Positions 1-31,334 of a stretch of DNA of 64,000 nucleotides are shown in pieces. Origin of the DNA: Brachyhypopomus gauderio (taxonomy: Eukaryota > Chordata > Actinopteri > Gymnotiformes > Hypopomidae). Position 1 is the stretch's first letter. Every line of letters begins with the position of its first letter. Location of the stretch: contig NC_135212.1 in assembly GCF_052324685.1 (NCBI RefSeq), positions 24,032,816-24,096,815 of the forward strand, written 5' to 3'. A program made the translations under genes and the position numbers. The notes under the pieces are model-generated. The model had not been told where the DNA came from. It was given only the letters and a program-made list of their open reading frames with translations, and ran no database searches.

Positions 1-958
1 TGAAAGGAGAGTTTTGATCTCAGCCCACTCAACACCCTCAGTCCACTCACCACATTCAACACCCTCAGTCCACTCACCACATTCAACACCCTCAGTCCAC
101 TCAACACCCTCAGTCCACTCACCACATTCAACACCCTCAGTCCACTCAACACCCTCAGTCCACTCATCACACTCAACACCTGCAGCCCACTCAACACCTG
201 CAGCCCACTCAACACCCTCAGCCCACTCACCACTCTCAGTTCACTCAACACCCTCAACACCCTCAGTCCACTCACCACACTCACCACCCTCAGTCCACTC
301 ATCACCCTCAGCCCATTCACCACACTCAAGTCCACTCACCACACTCAACACCCTCACCACACTCAACACCCTCATCACCCTCAGTCCACTCACCACACTC
401 AAAACCCTCAGCCCACTCACCACACTCAGCCCACTCACCACACTCAAGTCCACTCACCACACTCAACACCCTCACCACACTCAGCACCCTCAATCCCCTC
501 ACCACACTCAACACCCTCACCACACTCAACACCCTCAATCCACTCACCACACTCAACACCCTCACCACCCTCAACACCCTCACCACACTCAAGTCCACTC
601 ACCACACTCAACACCCTCATCACACTCAACACCCTCAATCCCCTCACCACACTCAACACCCTCACCACACTCAAGTCCACTCACCACACTCAACACCCTC
701 AATCCCCTCACCACACTCAACACCCTCACCACACTCAAGTCCACTCACCACACTCAACACCCTCACCACACTCAACACCCTCACCACACTCAAGTCCACT
801 CACCACACTCAACATCCTCACCACACTCAGCACCCTCAATCCCCTCACCACACACAAGTCCACTCATCACACTCAACACCTTCAGTCCCCTCTTCACACT
901 CAGCACCCTCACCACACACAACTCCACTCACCACACTCAACACCCTCAGTCCCACTCA
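1..958. repeat. C/A-rich minisatellite, left edge of window
   Basis: Nearly 1 kb of degenerate tandem repeat built from short CACTCA, CCCTCA and CAACAC blocks, with composite units of roughly 18–27 bp. The + strand is almost free of G. Most unit lengths are multiples of three or close to it, so long frames stay open on both strands by chance. The array probably continues to the left. It lies in what should be igf1r intron 2. Confidence 0.9.
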
Positions 959-1074
959 GGCCCGTAAGCAGCTGCTATTTGTAAAGGGTCCTGGAGTGTG
1001 AGGCCTGTCCCAGAAACAAAACCAACGACCAAGTTTTTTTTCTCTCACTCAGTGTGGTGTAGAGTAGAAGTATG

Positions 1075-1076
<2 letters not shown>

Positions 1077-1145
<69 letters not shown>
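1077..1145. repeat. (GT)n microsatellite
   Basis: Uninterrupted GT dinucleotide run of about 69 bp. The Cys-Val frame across it is an artefact of the repeat. Confidence 0.97.
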
Positions 1146-1148
<3 letters not shown>

Positions 1149-2571
1149 AGTGTGTGTGTGCCGTGTATATGTGTGGTAGGGAGCCAGATGCCGAATGTTA
1201 AGTAGATGGGGATGCCAGACAGAAAGGTGGCAGACGCATGCTGGCTGCTCAGAGAACAAAAAGAGCAGACAATAAAGTAGGAGAGTTAGAGGGGAGGGAG
1301 GGAGACCGCAGAGGCAGTGGAGTTCAGCTCCAGTCTTGCTGTCAGACGCAGTGCCCTTGACAACCTCTACTGAAGACTCACCTTAGACAGCAAAAACACC
1401 CCAGCTGAACTGCCACAGAGAGCTCAAACACACACACACGCACACAATCAAGAACACACTGACCGGTGATCTGTCCATCAGCTCTCTACTGGACTGTCAG
1501 AAGAGCTGCCTCACCCCTAAAGCAAGAGCTGTACCCTCCTCTGCTTTTAAAGATAGAGCCCTAAGCTACGTTACCCAGTCCTTCAGGTCAATGCAAAATA
1601 CAGATGTGTCATTTTAAATCCAGATGTACCAGTGATGTGGTGTGTATTCAGAGATGAGGATGTCTGAACCCAGAAACTCCTGGCTGGTCCAGAGAGGCAT
1701 GTAGATGCTCGCTGCCTGCAACACGCACCACACACACTAATAAGATTGTGAGAGAAATTAAATTGAAAGAGGTTCTAAAGGCTAAAGTGAATATCCACTA
1801 CTGAACATGTCATCTTGCGTCTGTGCTTGTGTGTATGTGTGTGTGCATTTGTGTCTGTCAGCTACTATGGATGAACATAAGGCCTTAAATGTGCATAAAA
1901 TGTGACCACATGTAGAAATGACAAGGACTACTAAGTTCAATCACTAACCAGATTCAAATGTATTCTTATAAAGATCATCATAGCCTTACCACACCTACCA
2001 CTGCACCTGTTGTGACACTGTAGATTCCCAAGCAGGAGCAGGATAAACTCAAAGCCCCATCAGTCCAGGAGTCTGTGTGTACTGCCAGGAATGCCCCTGC
2101 ATCTATTAAAGCAGATCTGGGAAGTGAAGTATTTATAGCAGCCGCTTACACTGAGAGGAAATGCTGCCGTATCTGTCGAAACCAAGGGGAAAAAAAAAAT
2201 TCTAAAATCCTTTTTTTGCATTAGCGTGTCAGCGGCATGCGTCTGCTACCCCGGCGCTCTGTTGCACTCTTTAGGCATGCTCCAGTGGAAAGCCATTTGG
2301 CCCGACAATGTTGAATTGGCCCAAAGCTTGCCTCATGGTCTGTGTCAGCCACTGTTGTAGTTATTCTCAGGGATATGGGAGACCCCTCTCCTTTGGGGGG
2401 AGGGGCTACAGCTACCTGGGCGGAGCATGGGGCGGAGCTGTGGTGGCCTGCAGAGAGACTGCTCTCTGATAAATTGATAGTGAGCTTTCTGGAAGGCAGC
2501 AGCGATTGGTGGAACATTCCAAGCCAGTGAACCTTTTTTTCACCTACATGATAGGTGAAATCAAAAGCTTA

Positions 2572-2574
<3 letters not shown>

Positions 2575-2637
<63 letters not shown>
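2575..2637. repeat. (AG)n microsatellite
   Basis: Pure AG run of about 63 bp, purine on the + strand. Confidence 0.97.
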
Positions 2638-2641
<4 letters not shown>

Positions 2642-3213
2642 TCGAACCCTGCCTTAATGTAAGATGTGGCTCATGTCTAGGGTTGAGTTTGCACAACCCA
2701 CACACGGATATACGGATATTACATTTGCAGACATATACACACACAAACCCGTGACAGGAGAGGAGTATGTGCATGTGGAAGCTTCCTCTTTAGTTAGCAT
2801 TTAACCTGTTATCTGTCTGCATTTACAACATGGATCTTAAAACAGTGTCATGATAGATCATTTGAATTGCAAATGATAGCTGGCTAGGTCTGTGTGACTC
2901 CTTTGGCTGTTTTGAACACTAAAATCATTACATATTTGACAGAATCATTTTTTGGAGGGAGTTCAACTTTTGGAGCAGCTGTATAATTCCATGTATGATT
3001 GATTCCAGTGATGCACTTCCATCTTATGAAGCATTCTCCTGCACACAGCTCAGTTTTGCTCTCTTAAAAGTGTTAGCAGGCCACAGTGGATAATTTCTGT
3101 GGCAATGAACAGCTTTATAAGTGAATAGCCTGATGAATAATATATAATGAATAGCCTTATAAGTGTCTTTTAGGAGTTCCATTCCCAGTGGTGTGTTTCA
3201 AACACGATGTAGC

Positions 3214-3214
<1 letters not shown>

Positions 3215-3305
<91 letters not shown>

Positions 3306-3306
3306 C

Positions 3307-3367
<61 letters not shown>
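3215..3367. repeat. (CTAT)n microsatellite
   Basis: Tetranucleotide array of about 153 bp with one substitution, CTAC, near 3301–3310. A second array of the same motif lies at 54809. Confidence 0.97.
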
Positions 3368-4308
3368 ATTTACATTACCGGTTGTGTTACTAGTGGTACC
3401 AGTCTGTGGTATGTCATATTTATGTAAACGCTCCTCCCTAACAGAACAATCTTCCCTGAGGCTACAGAAAGACTGTTTAGCAGGCAGGGCCTCACAGGCA
3501 TAGTACAGACAATATTTCAACAAAAAGCATGTAAAGACTGTCGGCGCTTAGAAGATGGGAGGAAAGGTGTGTGTCTGTTTGTGTGTGAGGGAAATGTCAT
3601 GCATGCCTAAATGCTGGCACCAGCACATCCACAAATTCTAATGCATAAGTCACGGTGTGTGTATGTTTATACATCTGCATGTTCGACTATGCACCCTCTT
3701 AGAATGATGAACACTGATCTTTGGGGTTCAACAAGTCAAATCTCCACAGGTGCAGTTCAACATTATTGCAGCATTGTGTTGTGTATATATATACGGTATT
3801 CCCTGTAGCATTGTTCTGTAGTTTACGAATGCCAGGACGATGACGTAGGCTTTGTTAAATGGCCATAAGAATATTCATCTCAGACTGTTATCATCTTCGG
3901 GTTTGATTACTTAATCTTCCCCAGCTGAAAATTGATCTATCCCATGAGCCTTAACTGTGGTGTGTATGCTATTACTTTTTACATTCTCCTGAAATCTGCC
4001 CTGTCTTCGTGAGGCACTGTGACTGAAGATAGCAGCTTTTCCCACAACTGAGGCAGACTGTCTAAACCAGGAAGACCCGTCTGTGGGGTGAGACAGGGAT
4101 GAGGAAGCATCCCTCTCTCTGTGGCCTCACTGGATGTCTGGAGCGATCCACTCATGGGCCCTCGGGGGGGTGATTTAGGATACCGGATGTGGATGTGGTT
4201 GAATGCAGCCTGGGGTCCCGCCACAAGTCCCCTTGGGGTCCAATAGTGGTGGTAGCTACCGGCTCGCTCTAAAGAAGACTTCTGGTAACCTGAGATTGGA
4301 TCAGAAAA

Positions 4309-4329
4309 CACACACACACACACACACAC
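4309..4329. repeat. (CA)n microsatellite, short
   Basis: About ten CA dinucleotides. Confidence 0.9.
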
Positions 4330-5859
4330 TCTTTAAATAGTTTGGGGTTGCAATCTTACTGTTAGGATTATGGGCTCTAAATGTGTATGAAAGTGTTTAG
4401 GTTAAGAATAAATCAAAGAAAAAATTTCAGCCACTTGCTGGATTGATGGAGTTCTGTGGAGATTTTGTGTTGGGCTACTCAAAGTTGAGAAGGGTCCTTT
4501 GAAAAGCTGAGATCACCTCAGTCTTAGGTCCTCTGCAGTGTTATGGCTGGACCTATGTGTTTTCACAAAGCAGTGTTTTTGTGTCATGGTCTCTCAGTAT
4601 TTCATGAATAGAGGCTTACACCATAGCTCTGAAATCTGTGAGGGAATGATTGCACAAAACCACCTGTTACTTCTAGTGGAGAAAAACAAGGTAGGCAAAT
4701 GCATTTCCCATTATTGCTTATTAAACTTTTGATGATGTCTATATTTAAAAAAATGCATTTGGTATTGTTGGATGACCTTGTTTCTTCAGCCGTGACAACA
4801 ATCTAATGCGGCTGTGTGCGGTCTCGAAAAACGTATTCACGTTAACAACCGTGACACATTTTGGCTTTCGTATAGATGTTCTAAGCCAGTCATTCGCGTT
4901 GTTTCCAGAATGTTTCTCCTCTTGTGCATTTCAATGCCAGAATTGCCTAACAGCCTTCATAAAACAAGCGAGCGACGCTTTTTAGCTCGGCATCCAGTTT
5001 GTCTCCAAAAAAATTTAATTCTTTCTCTCCTTGCATCCGCTTGTTCCTCCTTTGCTTTGAGCACTGCTTAACCGGCTGGAAAGGGGGCATATGTAATTAC
5101 CATAGTTACAGCTTCCCCCTCCTAGTCCCTGCGCCACGGAGGACTTGTTTACCACGTTTCTACTCTAGACTCAATAACATGTCAATCATAAGGAACCTCC
5201 CCCGTTGGTCTACAATTGGTCCTGCAGACATTCCTCTCAGTTTACCTCCTGGTTCCGCCCCTTTCGGTTCAGCAACGAGAGCTGGAGCAATCTTGCCGCG
5301 TGATTCAGCTATTGATGCGGTGCTAGTATCCTGCAAGCGTTTCGAGTGGTGTAAGGGAATACATTTGTAAATACATTTATGACATTGCGTGCAATTACAA
5401 ATGCATATTCAGCTGCATGAGCTAAAGATGTGGAGTTAATCCAAAGGATTAAAAAAACCTGCTACAGTTCCACCTAAGAGCTATGACAAGGTTATATATT
5501 ACTTAGCAAAAACAACTAAAAATCCCACGGGCATATCTAAAACACTAAACACTTTCATTATCTCTATCTGGGTTTTCTGCTAAAATAATCGCCTTCTGAC
5601 CTTGCATTAGTTAAAACTAGCACGTTTTTGTCTTGTTTTCATAGACATCTGAGATCGCTTTGATGTACGTCACGTCCAATGGGAATATGCGTGGACAACA
5701 AAGAATCGTATATTTAGAGACATTCGTGATTTCTGTGTCGTTTGGCAGTGTATGGACTTGGCTGCTGTGTGATGTGTCTTGTGCATGTGGAGAAAACACA
5801 CGTACGACACGTAGCCATGGGCGGGGTGAAATGTCCGTCCCTATGTAAACATTGTAGTA

Positions 5860-6340
5860 ATGGGATTTGTATCCGTGCGGCTTTGAACAGCGAGGTAGTC
5901 TTTACTAGTAGCAATGGTAAAATAGAGGATTACTGCAGGAATGGAATAATTTAATGATTTACGCTTTTGCTTAATGGTACTTTGTAAAACGTGTCTTGCG
6001 CATCCTTGTCTGACAGGATGTTTGTTTTGCTACATTTCTACGCTTAATAAACATAATAATGACGGCGGTGGTAGGAGCTATGACGCCTGGCCGCACAATT
6101 AAGGGCATTGATGGCGTCATGTAATTCCAGATGTGGAGCTCGTGCTCGGCGCTGCTTCGTAAGGGTGAACCGCAGCGGGCTCTTACGGGCAAGCCTCGCG
6201 TGCTTGTTGGGCAAACGTGTCCCCTCCGCTCGTGTCGTCCGCATCCTCTCCGTTGCAGCAAGGTGATAGGTTTAGCCGTCTCTCTGTCGGTATGCGCTAT
6301 AGTTATCCTGCACGGATCAGTATGTTTTATTGTCAGTGGG
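5860..6340. promoter_or_regulatory. CpG-dense stretch inside igf1r intron 2
   Basis: CpG dinucleotides are far denser here than in the surrounding AT-rich intron: I counted about 20 in the ~200 bp from 6060 to 6260. Non-repetitive sequence with homeobox-like ATTA cores is mixed in (for example around 6098). No exon could be built here. It may be an unmethylated island acting as an enhancer or an internal promoter; nothing in the sequence decides which. Confidence 0.35.
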
Positions 6341-6356
6341 GCATAAACATTAAATG

Positions 6357-6358
<2 letters not shown>

Positions 6359-6408
<50 letters not shown>

Positions 6409-6412
6409 GGGG
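6359..6412. repeat. (TG)n followed by G21
   Basis: A TG run of about 17 units passes directly into 21 consecutive G residues (6392–6412). Confidence 0.97.
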
Positions 6413-7055
6413 ATTGAGCTATTACGTGATGCACGACCTTTGCTGTACGTGATGAGAGCTACGTACGTTTCAGTTTGTATTCGGCGGTCACCCAGGACCA
6501 CTTTGAACGACGCACATTGGTGGACTCGGCGTTTTCTTTAACTCTGTACCGGTTGTGTTGAAATGCTTCTTAATTCGCCGGCATTGCCGCCATGAAGTGC
6601 CAAAGCAAAATTATACCACCAGTTTACTCATTTGACAGAATACAAATTCTGTAAAAATACAAACGTTTCTTTGTCTCTTATTAGTCTGTAAATATACTGA
6701 TGTAAGATTCCATAAAATTTCCTTAAAGGTTTTTTATAATGATGACTCTCAGCAAACACATTATACACAACCAAATCATTCCACTGTGAAACACGTGCAC
6801 GAAGGAATGAATATAGTTCAGTCTATAAACAGCCTGTTATTTAAGATAAATGCTTTGTAGGCTCCATATTTCATCCAGTTGCAAAGCTGAATGCACCATT
6901 TTGTGACCAATCTCATTAAGTTCAATGACAAGAAAATTATAAAAATATATTGAATTTTAATATACTACCATTATTGTAATGTACACATCAGTTCATTAAA
7001 GGACTATGCATAAAAACAAACTCACATTCTGCTTTTGTAAAGACTCATCTAACCA

Positions 7056-7257
7056 GCCCCCTCTCCGTCACCCTCCATCCACCTCCATCTTTCTCCATCC
7101 ACCTCCATCTTTCTCCATCCACCTCCATCCCTCTCCATCACCTTCCAACCCTCTCCATCACCCTCCATCCACCTCCATCCCTCTCCATCACCTTCCAACC
7201 CTCTCCATCTTTCTCCATCCACCTCCATCCCTCTCCATCACCCTCCATCTCTATCCC
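7056..7257. repeat. Pyrimidine-rich minisatellite (CTCCATC family)
   Basis: Tandem blocks of CTCCATCCAC, CTCCATCTTT, CTCCATCACC and similar decamers, about 200 bp in all. Confidence 0.9.
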
Positions 7258-7589
7258 TTCAGTGTTCTCAACTTTGTTACTCTGACCATTGCAGTGAACA
7301 AGTGGATGAACATTCTGCTCCTTGTTTATACTCTTTCTTAGAACATTCTGGGCATTTTTTGTACAGTCCTTTGGTAAAATGGTGACCAGAAGCCTTGGAA
7401 ACGACATCCAAGTGTGTCAGTGGGCTTTTGCCAGGCCACTAACACTATGTTTTTACAGTCCTCCTTATTTCCTGCACTGGTTCTGAGGGATATTACACTG
7501 AGGCGGCTGGGAAGGGCCTTCATGTCCATTGCTGTCCCACTGCCGGACCAAACATGTGTGTGGCTCTTCATGTGTCAACACGGGCAGTG

Positions 7590-7592
<3 letters not shown>

Positions 7593-7629
<37 letters not shown>
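7593..7629. repeat. (GT)n microsatellite
   Basis: GT dinucleotide run of about 37 bp. Confidence 0.95.
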
Positions 7630-7630
<1 letters not shown>

Positions 7631-8322
7631 CTATTGCATGAATGTTTGTGTTTCCTCCACACTGCCAGTCAAATGGGGCAGTGAGAGATACTTTCTCTTC
7701 TGTGCTGAGAAATAAAGACAGGATCCATCTAATCAGGTCAGGCCCATGTTCCCAGCAGGCTGTGGGGCTCTTTACGAAGGGCCCTGCTGAGGCAAGACAC
7801 TGACATCTTTCCTAAGCTGCGGGCTGGCCGAGCCAGCGAGGTTACTCTATAAATTATGTCTCCTTTCATCTCTCCCTCCTTGTGTTGTGTGACACTGTTC
7901 AGACGCCATCTGTGGCAAATCAGTGCAGTGTTTCTTCACGTACTCCTTATGCAGGCTAAGAAGAAATGGACATCTTACTTATATTTACCTATTTCAATGC
8001 GTTAAATTGATAAAACACATGAGTCGGAGCCAAAGCTGTCTGTTACATTGTCTCTGCAGTGAGATCCTCACATGCGTGGTGTCCAGAGGGCTTGTGTGTC
8101 CCTGCCACAGTCTTTCAGGCTGCTTTGGGCTTCTTTCTTAGGCAGGAAGTGGGCTCTGTGCATGCCCGGGTGAATGCCCGCCACGCTGGACACTGCTGCT
8201 TGTGGGGCCTGGCTGTAGAAGAGGTCACACGCCACCAAGCCGTCCAAAAACAAAGGCACACACGTCTTGTGTTTGGTCACAGTGGGAAATGAGGACGATT
8301 TGCAGTGCGCTCTCTCAAGGGC

Positions 8323-8630
8323 TCTCACCCTCCCTCACTCCCTCGCTTTCTCTTTCCCTCCCTCACTCCCTCGCTTTCTCCCTCCCTCACTCCCTCGCTT
8401 TCTCTCTCCCTCCCTCACTCCCTCGCTTTCTCTCTCCCTCCCTCACTCCCTCGCTTTCTCTCTCCCTCCCTCACTCCCTCGCTTTCTCTCTCCCTCCCTC
8501 ACTCCCTCGCTTTCTCTTTCCCTCCCTCACTCCCTCGCTTTCTCTCTCCCTCCCTCACTCCCTCGCTTTCTCTCTCCCTCCCTCACTCCTTCGCTTTCTC
8601 TTTCCCTCCCTCACTCCCTGCTTCTCTCTG
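8323..8630. repeat. 28-bp pyrimidine minisatellite
   Basis: Eleven or so units of mostly 28 bp (some 24 bp) containing CTCCCTCGCTTTCTC. The strand is almost pure pyrimidine, so it is a strong polypurine/polypyrimidine tract. The Ser/Leu/Pro-rich frames across it are not genes. Confidence 0.93.
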
Positions 8631-8695
8631 TCCTTATTTGTTTATATCTTCCTTCTTCTCTTCATAAGTGGAAGGTATGCATGTTTGAGAGAACA

Positions 8696-8718
8696 CCCCC
8701 CCCCCCCCCCCCCCCCCC
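8696..8718. repeat. Poly-C run (23 C)
   Basis: Twenty-three consecutive C residues on the + strand. Confidence 0.95.
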
Positions 8719-9024
8719 AATTCCATAGAAATGGCATGAAACCTTGTTTGCTTGTTGGGATGAGAGGCACTTCTAGCTTGCCTGCGCTGCCCCCTTTTGG
8801 AGGTATTCTATGCCGACAGACAGCTTCCCTTGCCCGTAGCGTCCCCTCCCCCCTCTCCGCAGCAGCAGTGCCGACTGTCCGCATGCACCAGCAGGAAGCC
8901 TTTACCTACAGCTTGGCTTCTGGAGGGTTCAAAGGCAGTTCCCTTTCTGGGTGGGAGCGAGATATTCCAGGCGAAAGAAGCAAACGCTCGACTGCAGTTG
9001 GAATTAGAGCTGGAAAGGGTGCAG

Positions 9025-9053
9025 CTATTAATAGCCCATAAAAGGGCCATATG
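9025..9053. promoter_or_regulatory. MEF2 site, CArG box and E-box cluster
   Basis: Three consensus sites stand within 29 bp: CTATTAATAG (9025–9034) fits the MEF2 consensus YTAWWWWTAR, CCATAAAAGG (9036–9045) is a perfect SRF CArG box CC(A/T)6GG, and CATATG (9048–9053) is an E-box. Another A/T block, CTATTTAAGG, follows directly. The flanks are non-repetitive. This is the architecture of muscle or SRF-responsive enhancers; activity is inferred, not shown. Confidence 0.5.
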
Positions 9054-10562
9054 GCTATTTAAGGCAAAGCAGCTCTCATTCCCCGGCCCTCACGTTGGTG
9101 GTTATGTATGTGCGGCTCCGTCTTCACGGTCACGGCTGCTTATCCATTCCCATTCAGAACGCATGCAGGTGTTTTTCGAAAAGTGACTCATGCCTTTCTG
9201 CGCAGTCACAGAGCCTGTGACTGGCTTGCTCTTCGTTTGCATTCTGGGGAATGGTAGGCAAGAGACAGGGTGGTGTCAGCCCTCGTCAGCAGGGCCCGTG
9301 GAGGGGTGGTGTTAGCTGTGCAGTACACTTGTTTTATTGTCGAGTTTCTCACGCTCGTGAAGGAAGCTGATCTGTGTTGGCCGCGAGCAAGCCGGAGCTC
9401 CATGTTGGAAGCCAGATCATGTGTGTTTTTGGTTTCATCACAGTCCCCCAAACCCATCTACAACAACACGGGACTGTTGTTCAAAAGATTTTTTACAGAT
9501 TCTTAACTGCTAGTAGGAAATGATGATCTTGCAGTGGTCAAAGACAAAGACCAATTTGGCTTAAATCAAGCTGTTGCAAAAATGGGCCTTTGTTTGATAT
9601 GAATATGTATTTGAACTAGTAATTTGATATGAAACATGTGGAATCTTTTGTGGACTACTGAACTTTCTCTATACTTAAAACAAAAGGGTTCTTAAAAGTG
9701 TTTTCCCCCTATCCTGTGGATGTGATCATTTAAATACAAAGGGTTTTTACTGTTGAATATATGTGAAGGGTTCATTGAAGTGTCTTTGGCACAGACATTG
9801 AGGTCCACATTAGTAGTCCAGTGGTTCTGCTCCTGACACCTCAGCGTAACACCAGGTTCTAATATTCACCATTCTCTGATATAGAGAATATCACATCAAA
9901 CATCACCCTTTGAGATTAGGGGGTAAGAGCTCTTTAGGACATCAATAAAAAGCTTCTGTGTATTAGCTAGAATATATTACAGACTTTACTGCTAAAAAGT
10001 ATCATAGACCTAAAGTCCTTTTTGATTTTTATTAAATCCACTGATCCCAATATCTCCACAGATACCTGTGAAATATTCAAGAATTTATTTTTAGCTAAGA
10101 GAGAACACAGACTTCACCTGAGAGAATAGATCTCAGACTTTACCTTCTTATGTTGATGTTAATCACCATCCTTTGCCCAAGACGGTTTTAACCAGTTCAA
10201 GCTTGTTTGGGTTGGCTGGTATAACCGCCAGTATCACACTTCCGCTCTTTAGCCTAAGACATACTGATTTACAATCTCATGCAAACACTAAGGTTAGGGA
10301 TTTTAATCCATCTGGATAGCCTAGAATAGCCTGAACTAAAGTTCATGATGTTAGTGGGGATTACGTATGCTACTGGTAGGAGTTCATAATACACAGAGTC
10401 CTGTACATGAAGTCCAAGTTGCTGGTGGTCATTTGGGTGGAGCTCCTGGGTCGCGGTGGGCCTAGTGGCCCAATTGGACCCGATTGCCAGATTTGCCTGA
10501 TTGACTCAGCTCCTGAGCCATAGGAGCCAACTACACTGTGGCTGTTGCCATTTCCACCTCTG

Positions 10563-10680
10563 GCTACCCCTCTACCCCTCTATCCCTATATCCCTCTACC
10601 CCTCTATCCTATATCCCTCTACCCCTCTATCCTTATATCCCTCTACCCCTCTATCCTATTTCCCTATATCCCTGTTTCCC
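10563..10680. repeat. CCCTCTA/CCCTATA minisatellite
   Basis: About five units of roughly 22–25 bp made of CCCTCTAC and CCCTATAT blocks. Confidence 0.88.
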
Positions 10681-11235
10681 TCTGCCCACTCCTCTCTCCC
10701 AGATCCTCTTAATAGGCCCTAACTGAAATAATATTTATCTGTAGCAAGTCCAGAGCTGCAGTTTACTAACTAGGCTGGGTCGCAGCAGGGCAGTGCTGGG
10801 ATGGGCTCCCGATCCCTGCCACTCACACCCCTCTCCCTCTATCAGCCATTTACAGGCTGCTGATCTGACCCAGTGTTTGACCTCTGACCTCCACTCAGGA
10901 AATAAATATGAGTGTCCTGAGTGCACTGAGCCTAACTGGTGTGCACCCACCACTCCACTGCAGTGTGTGGTGTGGGATATAACTCTAATAACAGGGTGTT
11001 TTATTGAACTGTTTTAGCTCTCAGGGAACTAAACATCCTAAACATTTGTCTGACAGGAATAGTGAACCCAGTATGTTGCATTTAAATGTTTGATGTCTTT
11101 TACTTAGCTGTGTAATGTCTGTGATTATGATACTCTCTTCCCTTCCGTCGCCGCTAACCTGATCTTTTCTTGTTTTCTCCGTGTGTGTGTGTGTGTGTGT
11201 ATCCATGCGTGTGTATCTGTGTGTTTGCCCTCCAG

Positions 11236-30241
<19,006 letters not shown>

Positions 30242-30599
30242 TCCGCCCCCCCCCCACACACACAGGGTATCCCACAATCTCTTCCACTCCCTTTGACGAA
30301 GTGGTCACATGTACACGTTTTCTTACCTGAGGATTTTAAACACGTGGGCCGACAATGATGTCGCTAACCAGATAGACGGTATCCAACTGTATATCAGTTG
30401 GGTGGCTTATTTTTATGATGATTATTAATTCATCTTTATTTAATCACAGTTGAGGGTTTGGGAGAAATAAGAGTTTGTGAGACGGAAAAATGGCTGCCTG
30501 TCTGGCAAAACTGAAGATGACTCATCAAAGCATCACACCAGAGCCTCAGCTGCAAACTCAGTATCGTATTTTGTTGCTTTTATCCAACTCTTAATGGAC

Positions 30600-30605
30600 A
30601 ATAAA
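30600..30605 (+). terminator. igf1r: Proximal poly(A) signal of igf1r
   Basis: AATAAA 359 bp after the stop codon; would give a short 3' UTR without the miRNA sites. Confidence 0.4.
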
Positions 30606-31154
30606 CTGGTATAGAATATTCTTTACCAGAGAATCATTAGAGAGATTTTCATATCAGCCCAACACCTGAGCACTTTTTAAAAAGAATTTGTGTGTGTGGG
30701 TGTGTGTGTGTATGTATGCGTGAGTGCGTGTGTGTGTGTGTGCATGCATGTGAGGTGTATTTGTGTTTTCGTATAAACACACATCCCTCTCTCCCATGCC
30801 GCACATCTCTTCCTCAGAACACTTCTGTTTCTCAGCACATTTCTCTTCCATGGCGGAGACGCCCTGCTAGCTTGTCCTCTATTGGTCCTCTGTGTGTCAG
30901 AGCTGTCACCCAATTGGTCACATTACCCACTGCTCCAACCACCGATTTCATTCAGTTTCAAGTGCACCTGCTACAGAGATGGATGGGCCTTTATCAAACT
31001 GCCAGATTGTTTTGCCAAATCAGTGCGTAGTTCTTAATGTTAACCGTCCACATGATGAGGCCCCTCTTTTCTCCCCAACGCTTTGTTCGTTTGAATCAAA
31101 AAAATTATTGCAGTCAAGGAACTGAGCTTTTACACTGGTTTGTTTATATAATTA

Positions 31155-31334
31155 TTACACTTTGTAATTCTCGATCAGCTTGGTAAAGTCGCTGGCCTTC
31201 ACCATATACTTTTTGACTGTGACACAGCCGTTCACCGATTCCTCGGAGATATGGACAACTTCGACGACATCGTTGCAGGCCAAGCGAGTGGGGTACCGAC
31301 CGTCGAGCCAGATATAACGCAGAAGAGACTTTGC
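31155..31334 (-). other. Unidentified coding-like segment, antisense to igf1r 3' region
   Basis: Fifty-nine open codons ending in TAA, preceded on the minus strand by a pyrimidine-rich TCTCTGCTTTTGAG that could be a splice acceptor (AG at 31335–31334). About 40 of 59 codons end in G or C although the surroundings are AT-rich, and the peptide (beginning AKSLLRYIWLDGRYP, ending DFTKLIENYKV) looks like folded protein. I do not recognise a family. It could be the last exon of an unknown minus-strand gene or a decayed retrocopy. No start codon or further exon was found, and its phase does not fit pgpep1l exon 4. Confidence 0.4.

Larger units (their letters stand above)
1..11235 (+). other. igf1r: igf1r intron 2, 3' part
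   Basis: No protein-coding exon was recognised before the exon that starts at 11236. By homology exons 1 and 2 (signal peptide, L1 domain) must lie to the left, so this stretch is the end of intron 2, which is also very long in mammals. It holds the minisatellites and microsatellites listed separately, a CpG-dense stretch near 5.9–6.3 kb and a muscle-type motif cluster near 9.03 kb. The intervals 1146–2574, 2638–3214, 3368–5860, 6413–7055, 7630–8322 and 9054–10562 show nothing I can name. Confidence 0.8.

Noticed and set aside
14..967. Long His/Ser/Pro/Thr-rich open frame (317 codons)
   Set aside because: It lies entirely in the 1–958 minisatellite; open frames exist on both strands there because unit lengths are near multiples of three and the strand lacks G. 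No conserved domain or gene context.
4999..5370. 123-codon frame in igf1r intron 2
   Set aside because: No domain, no splice sites in the right phase; lies in ordinary intron.
5880..6560. Search for an additional igf1r exon or independent gene in the CpG-rich stretch
   Set aside because: No combination of acceptor, frame and donor gave recognisable protein; kept only as a regulatory candidate.
8202..9041. 279-codon Ser/Leu/Pro-rich open frame
   Set aside because: Driven by the 28-bp pyrimidine repeat and poly-C; all three frames are open across the array.
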